From NCBI GenBank assembly GCA_016177615.1, contig JACOUX010000026.1, positions 1 to 50,203 on the forward strand: a stretch of DNA of 50,203 nucleotides. The letters are read 5' to 3'. The translations under genes were made by a program, and so were the position numbers. Position 1 is the stretch's first letter. Every line of letters begins with the position of its first letter. Source of the stretch: Candidatus Woesearchaeota archaeon. Lineage in GTDB: Archaea; Nanobdellota; Nanobdellia; Woesearchaeales; GW2011-AR4. The notes beneath the pieces are model-generated. The model was not told the DNA's origin, ran no database searches, and saw only the letters and a program-made list of their open reading frames with translations. Positions 42,145 to 50,027 of this stretch are shown here, in pieces.

Positions 42145-42708
42145 ATGGCCAACCCTATGAGAGATGTGCTGAATTTCTTTGAAAAGATTGGATTGTTTGA
42201 TGTCGTGCTGCCTTTCCTGCTGGTCTTTACGATTGTTTTTGCCATTCTTGAGAAAACAAAAGTGCTTGGAATGGATGAGATTGACGGCAAGAAATACACA
42301 AAGAAAAACCTTAATGCGATAGCTGCCTTTGTCTTGGCTTTCCTTGTGGTTGCCTCTTCCCAGATTGTTGAAATCATTACATCAGTTTCAGCCAATGCAG
42401 TAGTAGTCCTTTTCCTTGCAGTACTGTTTTTGCTTTTGGTCGGCTCATTCTACAAGGAAGGCGAATCTGTATACCTTGAAGGCCCCTGGAAGCTTACATT
42501 TACTGTAATCGTGTTTGTGGCAATAGTGGGGATATTCCTTAATGCAATTAAGACAAGCGACGGCACTACATGGCTTGAGGCAATGACCAGCTTCACAGGC
42601 TCAGGCAGCAGCAATGAGGTAATCGGCTCAGTGGTGCTGCTCCTGATAATAGTCATGTTTATTGCTTATGCCGTAAAAGAGCCCTCCAAAAAATCAGAGC
42701 ATCATTAA
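42145..42708 (+). CDS. Membrane protein, paralog 1 of 3
   Basis: 187 residues from ATG 42145. The head MRDVLNFFEKIGLFDVVLPF and the sequence TIVFAILEKTKVLG followed by KKNLNAIAAFVLAFLVV recur in the next two genes. About four membrane helices. A TATA-like TTTAAATATC lies 20-30 bases upstream. Not recognised; probably a lineage-specific membrane family. The Ser-rich loop SFTGSGSSNE near 150 faces the outside by prediction. Confidence 0.65.
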   Translation: MANPMRDVLNFFEKIGLFDVVLPFLLVFTIVFAILEKTKVLGMDEIDGKKYTKKNLNAIAAFVLAFLVVASSQIVEIITSVSANAVVVLFLAVLFLLLVGSFYKEGESVYLEGPWKLTFTVIVFVAIVGIFLNAIKTSDGTTWLEAMTSFTGSGSSNEVIGSVVLLLIIVMFIAYAVKEPSKKSEHH

Positions 42709-42749
42709 TTTCATAAGATTTATATACTAATATTGAAAGAGGTGTTAAA

Positions 42750-43361
42750 ATGGTTCAATCTTACAGGATGGACGAGTTTGTTAGGACCCTTGACTATTAT
42801 GGGCTTACTGATATACTGCTGCCCTTCATGCTTATTTTTGTCATTATTTTTGCTGTTTTGCAGAAAACCAAGATTCTTGGCGATGCAAAAAAGAACCTTA
42901 ACGTTGTTGTAGCCTTGGTTGTTGGGTTGCTTGTTGTGGTGCCACATGCAACAGGAAGGCTCCCTCCAAATGCGGATCCTGTTTTGATTATGAACGAAGC
43001 GCTTCCCCAGGTTTCAATAGTGCTCGTCGCTATTATCTTTCTGCTTATTTTGATAGGCGTGTTTGGCCAGGAAAGTGTTTTTCTTGGAGTTTCAATGCCC
43101 GGCTGGATTACTTTTTTGTCTCTTGGAATTATCCTCATTATATTTGGAGGGGCAGCTGGATGGTGGTCAGGATATTTCGGCAGCACATTGGAAAACTTTT
43201 TCGGCACTGACGCCATTGCAATCGCGATAATGCTGCTGGTTTTTGGAATAGTCATTGCATGGATTACAAGCGAGTCAAAGGAGAGGGAAGAAAGATCTAT
43301 GCTCAACAGGATGGGAATGGATTTCAGCAAGCTATTCGGCGGCAAGGGCGGAGGCCATTAG
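42750..43361 (+). CDS. Membrane protein, paralog 2 of 3
   Basis: 203 residues with GAGGTG before ATG 42750. VRTLDYYGLTDILLPFMLIF, then FAVLQKTKILGDAKKNLNVV, mirror paralog 1. Four or five membrane helices and a basic tail ending FSKLFGGKGGGH. A third relative follows 9 bases later. The three probably form a membrane complex (inference). Confidence 0.65.
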   Translation: MVQSYRMDEFVRTLDYYGLTDILLPFMLIFVIIFAVLQKTKILGDAKKNLNVVVALVVGLLVVVPHATGRLPPNADPVLIMNEALPQVSIVLVAIIFLLILIGVFGQESVFLGVSMPGWITFLSLGIILIIFGGAAGWWSGYFGSTLENFFGTDAIAIAIMLLVFGIVIAWITSESKEREERSMLNRMGMDFSKLFGGKGGGH

Positions 43362-43370
43362 CTTATCAAT

Positions 43371-43877
43371 ATGGCAACTTTCCTGGATGTCACAAGATTA
43401 GAATATTTTAACCCGATCTTTGTTTTCATATTTGTCTGGATAGTAGTCTATGCAACTTTAATATGGTCAAAGGTCCTTGGCAGCAACAACATTCTTAATG
43501 CCATGATTGGGCTGATTTTGGGCATATTTGTTGTAACCTCAAATGCTGCAATACTCCTTGTTTCAAAAGTCGCGCCTTTCCTGACAGTAGTTTTTGTCCT
43601 CATAATGCTTTTTAACGTGGCTGGAGGAATGCTTGGCGGCAGGATAGAGTCCTTTCCAGCCATGAAAGGGATATTCCTTTCAATGATAATCTTTATTGTC
43701 CTTGTTGGAATAGCGCTTGAGATACGAGGCACATTTGGGGAGGCAGGAGCTTCCACAGAGCCACAGTCTGACCTATCCAAGAACGTCAACCTGCTGCTTC
43801 ATCCAACTTTCTTAGGGATGATATTGATCTTGACAGTTTCAGTGTTTACAATTGCCTTATTGGCTGCAAAAGGCTAG
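43371..43877 (+). CDS. Membrane protein, paralog 3 of 3
   Basis: 168 residues, the most diverged copy: LEYFNPIFVFIFVWIVVYAT, then WSKVLGSNNILNAMIGLILG. It keeps the helix pattern and the KVLG...N(I/L)NA spacing. The GTFGEAGASTEPQSDLSKNV loop would be outside. It is convergent with the Gln-rich coiled-coil gene, with 6 bases between the stops. Confidence 0.6.
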   Translation: MATFLDVTRLEYFNPIFVFIFVWIVVYATLIWSKVLGSNNILNAMIGLILGIFVVTSNAAILLVSKVAPFLTVVFVLIMLFNVAGGMLGGRIESFPAMKGIFLSMIIFIVLVGIALEIRGTFGEAGASTEPQSDLSKNVNLLLHPTFLGMILILTVSVFTIALLAAKG

Positions 43878-43883
43878 AAATAA

Positions 43884-44567
43884 TTATTTCTTTTGGGGCT
43901 CTTTAAACCCTTTTGTCATTCTGTCAAGCTTGTTTACATTCTCTGTAAGGGTAGGCAATACTTTTTGGAATACCTTTTCCATTGCCTTTACCTCTGTGCC
44001 TACATCAACTATGTTCTGGTCATAAGCCGAGATTTTGCTCATTATGCTTTTTGTCAGTGAGTCGATGCTTATCCTCAAGTCAAGCAGCTGCTGCTCAGCC
44101 TTTGCTATCCTGTCCTCGCTTTTCTCCTTCCACTCTATGACTTTCTTTATGTCCTTTGCAAACTCTTCCCATTTTTCATCAATTACAGCTTCTGCAACTT
44201 CCTGGATCCTTTCCTCATCAAGAGTTGCAGGCGCCATAATCTCTTTTGGAGCCTGGAAGTCCTGTTGAAACTGAGGCTGTTGCTGGAACTGCTGCTGCTC
44301 ATAACTTTGCCCATAGTCAGGCATTCCTGTATCGCTCTGCTCAGGCGCCTGAAATTCAGGCGTTATCCCTGCCTGGTTGATCGCATCAAATATCTGAGAA
44401 GTGTTGTAGCCCTGGCTTTGTAGCATCTGGACTATCTGGTTGTTCGTGTAGCCCTGCTGTTTCATCGCCAGGACCTGCTCGACAGGGCTTTGCTCTTGAA
44501 GGTCTGCTGCCTGGGTAGTGTCCAAGGACGCTTCCTTCTTTTTCTTGCCCATCCCAAACAAAGCCAT
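43884..44567 (-). CDS. Gln-rich coiled-coil protein
   Basis: 227 residues from ATG 44567, with GAGGTG five bases upstream. A basic head (MGKKKKEA) precedes two UBA-like short helical repeats (VLAMKQQGYTNNQIVQML, then QSQGYNTSQIFDAINQAG). A Gln/Pro-rich stretch covers about 80-110, and a long coiled coil follows to the C-terminus. It probably forms a transcript with the next coiled-coil gene (43 bases apart). It lies against the three membrane paralogs, suggesting a shared envelope assembly. Not recognised as a named family. Confidence 0.6.
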   Translation of the reverse strand: MALFGMGKKKKEASLDTTQAADLQEQSPVEQVLAMKQQGYTNNQIVQMLQSQGYNTSQIFDAINQAGITPEFQAPEQSDTGMPDYGQSYEQQQFQQQPQFQQDFQAPKEIMAPATLDEERIQEVAEAVIDEKWEEFAKDIKKVIEWKEKSEDRIAKAEQQLLDLRISIDSLTKSIMSKISAYDQNIVDVGTEVKAMEKVFQKVLPTLTENVNKLDRMTKGFKEPQKK

Positions 44568-44609
44568 CAATGCACCTCTTTTTTTTGTAATCCTCAACCA
44601 TACTTATAT

Positions 44610-45056
44610 TTAAACATTACCCTGCCGTTTGTCCAAAACCTCATTAATAATCTGCTCAACCTCGTTTTGCGTCACAAACTTTACAGGATTCCACAGGTTG
44701 ATGTACTTTTCCAGCACTTTTACCTCCTCTTTTCTTGCAGTTGCCTGCAGTTCCCTTATCACAAGAAGCAGCTTGTCCTTTAGCTCCTGCATTTCCTTCC
44801 TTATCTCCATTATGTCAGAGGCAATGGTCTTTATCTCGGCAGAATAATGCTTGTTCTTCGCTATTATGCCCTCTTCTGTCATCTGGAGGAATCTCCTGAG
44901 GTTTGTGAATCCCTCTTCCAGAAGCTTGAGGCGTCTGCTCAGGCTGCTTACGTCATTTGTTATTCCGCTTACATCAGCTTGCGGCTGCTGCGGCTTTCCA
45001 AATCCAAAAACACTTTGCTTTTTTGGCGGCGGAGGCAATTCCTGTTCAAGTGGCAT
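44610..45056 (-). CDS. Coiled-coil protein with a conserved C-terminal motif
   Basis: 148 residues. A Pro-rich start (EQELPPPPKKQSVFGFGKPQ) leads to a coiled coil (DVSSLSRRLKLLEEGFTNLR, then IMEIRKEMQELKDKLLLVI). The end YINLWNPVKFVTQNEVEQII recalls archaellum accessory (FlaC/D/E) C-termini only loosely. No archaellum gene is seen nearby. It probably partners the Gln-rich protein. Confidence 0.55.
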   Translation of the reverse strand: MPLEQELPPPPKKQSVFGFGKPQQPQADVSGITNDVSSLSRRLKLLEEGFTNLRRFLQMTEEGIIAKNKHYSAEIKTIASDIMEIRKEMQELKDKLLLVIRELQATARKEEVKVLEKYINLWNPVKFVTQNEVEQIINEVLDKRQGNV

Positions 45057-45090
45057 TTTAGGTGCTAATTTTTTCCCACATATATAAATA

Positions 45091-45789
45091 TCACGTTTTT
45101 TTGGTTTTTTTGTATTTGGTGACTTTTACGGTTGAGCCTTTCTTCAGTTTTTCATCCAATATTTTTTCGCATTCATCCTCTAATTTTTTAATAATTCCAT
45201 CTGGAATCTCAATGTTCATATCTTCTTTCAGCTCCAATAAAAATTGGTATAAATTAAGAGGAATTACATCCCCAACCATCTTCATCTGATTTATTGACTC
45301 TTCCAGCAGAATGTCGAAATTTATATTTGTGTTTTTTATTATACCAGCGGCATCCAGCCTGTCACCTGCCCTGTCAGTTGCGCATTTTAAAATAATTATA
45401 TCTTCAGGCGAGATGATATTTGCTGTTAGACTGCCATATTCCAGCACTAGCCTCGCCCTTTCCGCCATAGCATCAGTAAATTTTAGATTGATTATTTTTC
45501 TGTTAAATAAGTCAAACCTGTCTTGCCCCCTTTGCAGCAATATTGGCACATTTTTCTTATTAACATATAACATTTTAGAGCTTCTTTCGGCATATCCCAG
45601 CTCTTTCATTGCTTTGAGGGCATAGTCCCTATCATTTTCAGTGAGGAGCACTATGTCTATATCTTTAGTAACCTCCTTTAACTTATAATAAAGCATAGCA
45701 GAGCCGCCTATTACGTAGCACTTCAGTTTTTTCTTTAGGCTTGAGCCAATCAGGTTGAAAATGTCTTCTTGCACTTTTAAGTCAGTCAT
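45091..45789 (-). CDS. AbiEii-like nucleotidyltransferase
   Basis: 232 residues. The nucleotidyltransferase core is clear: CYVIGGSAMLYYKLKEVTKD, then IDIVLL, giving GGS and the Asp pair, and later NIISPEDIIILKCATDRAG. Related proteins are toxins or nucleotide-modifying partners in AbiE-type and similar systems. It overlaps the HTH gene by ATGA, which is the usual two-gene arrangement. Confidence 0.75.
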   Translation of the reverse strand: MTDLKVQEDIFNLIGSSLKKKLKCYVIGGSAMLYYKLKEVTKDIDIVLLTENDRDYALKAMKELGYAERSSKMLYVNKKNVPILLQRGQDRFDLFNRKIINLKFTDAMAERARLVLEYGSLTANIISPEDIIILKCATDRAGDRLDAAGIIKNTNINFDILLEESINQMKMVGDVIPLNLYQFLLELKEDMNIEIPDGIIKKLEDECEKILDEKLKKGSTVKVTKYKKTKKT

Positions 45790-46412
45790 TCTTTGTACCT
45801 CGTTAAATCAGATTTGTTAAAAGGAATATGGACGTTCCAAATTTTTTCCAGGCTATTAAAGTCTTTTGTTCTTGCATACTTCACAATATGCTTACTTTTT
45901 ATTTTACTCTTCATCAGCGCATTTCTTGTCCTTTTATCCATTCTCTTGACCCTCATTATAGTTTTAGCTACATCATATAAAGCTCCTACTTTTCTTGCAA
46001 CATTGTATTTTTTTGAATAATAAGCCAATTTTGACCAGCTTTTGATGAAATTAAACAAGCCCAGGGATGCAAGAGCCAATCTAAAATTTCCATCTGCAAC
46101 AGCCATTGGCAAGGCCTCCTCCACTTCCAGTTTCCTATCCATTACCTTATGATAATAAGGCTCCCAAAGCTTGATTTTGGAATATTTGTTTATTATATCA
46201 TAAATGCCAAGATGCTCTTTTCCTGCAATCCTGACAGGGCTTATTTTATACAATCTTGGCTTCTTGCCACCTCCTGCAGTTTCAACAAAGCCGTCTTTCC
46301 TTAATATGCTAAGCATTTTTATTGCTGTGGATTTCCTTACACTAAGCTTCTGTTGGACTATCTTCAGGGTATTCAGCCCTTCCAGTTTTTTTGCTATTTT
46401 GATGGATTCCAT
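45786..46412 (-). CDS. Winged-helix regulator paired with the nucleotidyltransferase
   Basis: 208 residues. A winged helix occupies residues 1-55 (NTLKIVQQKLSVRKSTAIKM, then LSILRKDGFVETAGGGKKPR). The rest is helical and basic (KVMDRKLEVEEALPMAVADG, then RVKRMDKRTRNALMKSKIKS). This AbiEi-like or lineage-specific antitoxin candidate probably represses the pair's promoter. The plan matches AbiE-type systems, but family membership is inferred. Confidence 0.6.
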   Translation of the reverse strand: MESIKIAKKLEGLNTLKIVQQKLSVRKSTAIKMLSILRKDGFVETAGGGKKPRLYKISPVRIAGKEHLGIYDIINKYSKIKLWEPYYHKVMDRKLEVEEALPMAVADGNFRLALASLGLFNFIKSWSKLAYYSKKYNVARKVGALYDVAKTIMRVKRMDKRTRNALMKSKIKSKHIVKYARTKDFNSLEKIWNVHIPFNKSDLTRYKE

Positions 46413-46479
46413 ACATTAAGTAATGCATCAGAACTAATATATAAAGATTGCTATAATTGCCCGACTTACTCTAATAAAC

Positions 46480-48918
46480 TCACGCAGCCTTAGCCAAATT
46501 CATTTCAATATCTTTATCTGCCTCTTTCTTACCTGATTTTTGGCCTTGCTGGCTACCTTTAATATTCTGTGACAACCTCTTTATTAAGTGCATTAAAATC
46601 CAGTTCTGCAATTTGATTTTCTTATTTAATATATCCATAATATTATTTTCACGCTTGTTGTATTCTTCTAATGTTTCCCAATCCTTTTTTACAGTGCTGA
46701 ATTTCCCTTTGACCAATTCTCCAATCTTGCCTTCTATCATCAAGCCTTGCAGCTCTTTTAGCGATTTCTCATCTGATTTTTCAGATGCGTCCACAGAAGA
46801 TATAATATTCAATATGCCGCTTTTTTTTAGTTCCTTTAAGGAAAATGAGGCATTCGATAATTTTTTTAGCAATTGCTTGTAATTCTCTGGAATAAAGCGT
46901 AATTTATCCAGGAAAGCCAGAAGGCTAATCTGGGCTATTCTTAATTCATTGAGCTGCTTTCTGAATTTTTCCTCCTGTTCTAAGAGGTCAATCAATGTAG
47001 CATGCTCCTGCCTGATATCCTTCCTTCCCTCTTCTGTCCAGAGGTTTGCAGGGCTTGCCTTTTCCCAATCTTCAAGAAGCTTTTGTTTGTTTTCTCCTCT
47101 TTTTAATAATCCGTCTTTCTCAGCTTTTGTTTTATTCAGGAACTGTATTTTTTCATTTAAGTCTTTAATAAATTGCTCTATTCTGCTTATAGCTTCTTTT
47201 ATTTCTGACTCTTTTGGTTTTTCACCTTTCAAAGCACCCAACTTTTCCTCAGGACTTTTTCTATTGAACCGAATTAGGAATAGTATTGTTATGACCAATG
47301 CACCAAATAAGCCAAGATAGCCCCCAGTTCCGATACCCGCATTCTGAATATTAATGTCATTTGGGATACCTGAACCTGCTTGTTTCAAATCGTCTGGAGT
47401 ATTTAAGCTTCCTTGTACCTTTGGTAATTTACTTTTTTCCCTTTCTCCTTTGATTTCTTTTAGTTTAGGACCTAACACCTCATCTTCTGCAGGATTTGAA
47501 ATTTCAGGGTCATTCCATATTGGCCATGATTTTCTCTCTAGCACCGGCTTATTGTCCTTTATCTCAACTTCATACTCATACTTATTTTCACCAACCGTTA
47601 CCGTTACTGTACCCCTGTTTGCTAGACCTCTCACAGCTGCGTTATACGCTTCCTGTGTTGCATAATCATCAGGATCTATTCCAAACAAAGTGCCCGCATC
47701 AGACTCTTCTATTTTACCTTCTTTCTTTTCAATAAATCCAGGTTTCTTGTTTTCAAGATATTGCTTAGTTGCTTCCTCTTTTCTTGGATCAACTACGGGA
47801 TTGCTCCAAGAATCATCTCTCTTCAAGATAATTTCCTTTTCACCCTTTTCAAGGAAATATTCTTTTTCGCCAAACTTTTTTTGGGCATTGGCTAGAGCCA
47901 AATCCTCAACTGCCCTATCATAAGCTTTTTGATTCTTATAATCGCTAGGATCCACATCAAATAATATTCCATTTGCGGTTTCAGTTATTAAAGGCTTGGG
48001 AGCAGCAACTAATCCTTCCTCTTCCTTCTTCTCCGCTTCAGGATGGACAACCTCAAGCCCTCTTGGGCCTGTTGGGCCAGCAGCCTTTACGTCCTTAAAC
48101 AGATTATTAAGCCAATTTGGAACTCCAGGCTGAAAGCCAAGGTTGATTTTCTTCAAGTTTGCAAAAGTGTCCTTGAAATATCCTCCGACTCCGCCTATAG
48201 CGCCTGATGGCGAGGGAATTTCTGGTATTCTTCCAAAGTCAGGCGGAGTAAAGCATCCGCGGAAAAGCATGATAAGTGCTATAACAAGGATTGTCAGCAG
48301 CAATGCAAGCACAAAGCGCCAAAACCTGTTCTTGATGCCTTTCAGCAGCCACATAAACAGGATAAACACTAAAACATACCAAATCCAGTTGAATGGCTCG
48401 CTTACCTCACATACATTAGGGAAAGTGAAATCCAGGCTTAGGTAAAAGTAAAATCCCTGCAATAAGGCTATGGTCAGCAAAGTAAGGCCTGCTGCAAGCA
48501 AAACACGCAGGAACTTGCTCTTTATCCCCTTGAGCAGCCAGCCATACAAGATAAAAAGCACTATGTACAATATCCAGTTGACGTAAGGCAATAGGACTGT
48601 TATAGAAAACCCTCCCAAAACCAAAAGGAATGCAGTCATCAAGCCAAGCAGAATTGCAATGACCTGCTCAGGCCTTTTGACTTCCTTGAAAGCGTACCTT
48701 ACCCCAATCATGTAGATTGATATGAAAAGAAGTGAGAAGAAGAAAAAGTCAATTGCAGATGAGTACATTTCATATTGCCTGCTTGTAAAGAAATCATTAA
48801 TTCTCAATAGCCCATCTGTAAATACATCTGTCACGGGCCTTGCATAGGCAGACGTAGATAAAAATAAGGACATAATTATCAAAATTAATGCGCCAGCTGT
48901 TTTTTTATTAAATAACAT
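46480..48918 (-). CDS. Large membrane protein with internal repeats
   Basis: 812 residues. A signal-like start (about 8-26) and several membrane helices to about residue 215 include a duplicated helix pair: NWILYIVLFILYGWLLKGIK and NWIWYVLVFILFMWLLKGIK. Two extracellular-type repeats of about 85 residues follow, each with (F/L)(D/G)(V/I)DP-x-DY followed by Q-x-AY-x-AV and ending SWSNP or WNDPEISNP. A further helix lies near 525-545 and a long coiled-coil tail follows, ending KDIEMNLAKAA. No family is recognised. It could be a surface or secretion scaffold. It is one base from the upstream wHTH gene. Confidence 0.6.
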   Translation of the reverse strand: MLFNKKTAGALILIIMSLFLSTSAYARPVTDVFTDGLLRINDFFTSRQYEMYSSAIDFFFFSLLFISIYMIGVRYAFKEVKRPEQVIAILLGLMTAFLLVLGGFSITVLLPYVNWILYIVLFILYGWLLKGIKSKFLRVLLAAGLTLLTIALLQGFYFYLSLDFTFPNVCEVSEPFNWIWYVLVFILFMWLLKGIKNRFWRFVLALLLTILVIALIMLFRGCFTPPDFGRIPEIPSPSGAIGGVGGYFKDTFANLKKINLGFQPGVPNWLNNLFKDVKAAGPTGPRGLEVVHPEAEKKEEEGLVAAPKPLITETANGILFDVDPSDYKNQKAYDRAVEDLALANAQKKFGEKEYFLEKGEKEIILKRDDSWSNPVVDPRKEEATKQYLENKKPGFIEKKEGKIEESDAGTLFGIDPDDYATQEAYNAAVRGLANRGTVTVTVGENKYEYEVEIKDNKPVLERKSWPIWNDPEISNPAEDEVLGPKLKEIKGEREKSKLPKVQGSLNTPDDLKQAGSGIPNDINIQNAGIGTGGYLGLFGALVITILFLIRFNRKSPEEKLGALKGEKPKESEIKEAISRIEQFIKDLNEKIQFLNKTKAEKDGLLKRGENKQKLLEDWEKASPANLWTEEGRKDIRQEHATLIDLLEQEEKFRKQLNELRIAQISLLAFLDKLRFIPENYKQLLKKLSNASFSLKELKKSGILNIISSVDASEKSDEKSLKELQGLMIEGKIGELVKGKFSTVKKDWETLEEYNKRENNIMDILNKKIKLQNWILMHLIKRLSQNIKGSQQGQKSGKKEADKDIEMNLAKAA

Positions 48919-48919
48919 C

Positions 48920-49441
48920 TTAAAACCCCGAAATGCAGCTTTTTATCATTTCCACAACCTTTTCTTCCCCAAGCAGCACAGTCCCTCTCTTAAGGAACTG
49001 AAGCAGCTCCTGGCTTTTTTTCCTCCACAATGCCGTAACTTCATCCTCTGATTTGGCTATGACCTCTATTCCAGGAATTAAAACTTCCAAAGTTGTCATG
49101 TTATCAGTTATCAGGAGCAGGCTTTTTTTGTCTAGAATTGCTGCCTTTGCCTGCTTAAGCTGCTCTACGCTTATCTTCTCAAGCTTTTCATCAGTATGCA
49201 GAAGAACAACCTGCGCCAAATGCTCTGCAATCCTGCTTTCAAAATTGACCTGATAGAACAAACCTGTTCCAAATTTTTGCCCTGCAACTATCCCGTTCTT
49301 CTCAAGCTTTTTCAGTATGTTGAAAACGCCGGCAGGGCTAAACCCTAGCCTTTGGGCAATATTTCTTATGGTAAGCCTTTCTGTGAAGTTTCTAACTAAG
49401 AAATTCAGTACACTAAACTCATTATCTGATAATGATAGCAT
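48920..49441 (-). CDS. Winged-helix transcriptional regulator
   Basis: 173 residues. The N-terminal ArsR/MarR-like winged helix is clear: NEFSVLNFLVRNFTERLTIR, then NIAQRLGFSPAGVFNILKKL, KNGIVAGQKFG. The C-terminal half (DKKSLLLITDNMTTLEVLIP, then LWRKKSQELLQFLKRGTVLL) looks like a MNT-related or effector domain without a clear catalytic site. It is transcribed with, and may control, the large membrane protein. Confidence 0.7.
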   Translation of the reverse strand: MLSLSDNEFSVLNFLVRNFTERLTIRNIAQRLGFSPAGVFNILKKLEKNGIVAGQKFGTGLFYQVNFESRIAEHLAQVVLLHTDEKLEKISVEQLKQAKAAILDKKSLLLITDNMTTLEVLIPGIEVIAKSEDEVTALWRKKSQELLQFLKRGTVLLGEEKVVEMIKSCISGF

Positions 49442-49739
49442 TGTTTATTTTTTATTAATAATTATTTGTTTTTTTTAAAAATTTAATTATTTTTTATAGT
49501 TAAGTACTTAATTTTTAACATTAATAATAACTTTTTATAAAATAATTAACTTTTTTTTTCAATTAATAATACTTTTATTAAGAACTAATGTTTACTATTT
49601 TTAAATGTTTTGTTTTGTAAACCGGAATGGCAAATAGCAAAGTATATATATAATTAATTTCAGAGTAGATTAATCAATAAAAGGAGGTAAAGGTGAGGCA
49701 AAATTTCACCTTAATCTCAAAAAAACGGAGGTTATCAAA
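49442..49739. promoter_or_regulatory. Extremely AT-rich intergenic region with two ribosome sites
   Basis: Positions 49442-49620 are almost entirely A/T with long T and A runs, between the divergent wHTH gene and the 49740 gene. A TATA-like TATATATAATTAAT lies at about 49642-49655. Then come AAGGAGGT (49681-49688), hairpin AAGGTGA-N9-TCACCTT (49690-49712), and CGGAGG (49726-49732) before ATG 49740. No ORF of substance is seen apart from a possible 30-codon leader from GTG 49693. Confidence 0.5.
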
Positions 49740-49785
49740 ATGGGATGTTGTGAAGGAGGCATTTGCAGCAAATGCTGGGGCGTGA
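49693..49785 (+). CDS. Possible 30-residue leader ORF
   Basis: GTG 49693 stands 4 bases after AAGGAGGT and reads 30 codons (begins MRQNFTLISKKRRLSKWDVV), overlapping the 49740 gene in another frame. Its start lies in a 7-bp hairpin. It might regulate the downstream gene by translation, or be chance. Only the ribosome site supports it. Confidence 0.2.
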   Translation: MRQNFTLISKKRRLSKWDVVKEAFAANAGA

Positions 49786-49967
49786 AATTTATAGTAGTTG
49801 GTGTAGTGCTCTACCTGGCAACTTGGTATGCAAAGGGGCAAAACAATATATGGCTTGTTTGGTACACAATAGCTGCATTATTAGTATTAAAGGGTGTTAT
49901 GAAATTAGCAATGCCAATGGGATGCGGCCACTGCACAGATGTTTCAATGAAAAAGGGCAAGAAATAA
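49740..49967 (+). CDS. Small Cys-rich membrane protein
   Basis: 75 residues. The head GCCEGGICSKCWG and the tail GCGHC carry six Cys and one His that could bind a metal across the membrane. Two helices lie between them (about 16-32 and 37-55). CGGAGG sits 8 bases before the ATG. Not recognised. Confidence 0.65.
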   Translation: MGCCEGGICSKCWGVKFIVVGVVLYLATWYAKGQNNIWLVWYTIAALLVLKGVMKLAMPMGCGHCTDVSMKKGKK

Positions 49968-50027
49968 GCTTGCCTTTTCTTTATTTTTAATTAATTTTTT
50001 ATAGTGTGCTTCTTTCTGAGATTATAT

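Noticed and set aside
44610-45056. Archaellum accessory protein FlaC/D/E
   Set aside because: The resemblance is limited to a short C-terminal stretch, and no archaellum genes are nearby.
49442-49640. Replication origin
   Set aside because: Base composition alone supports it; no Orc1/Cdc6 gene or origin-recognition-box repeat was seen.
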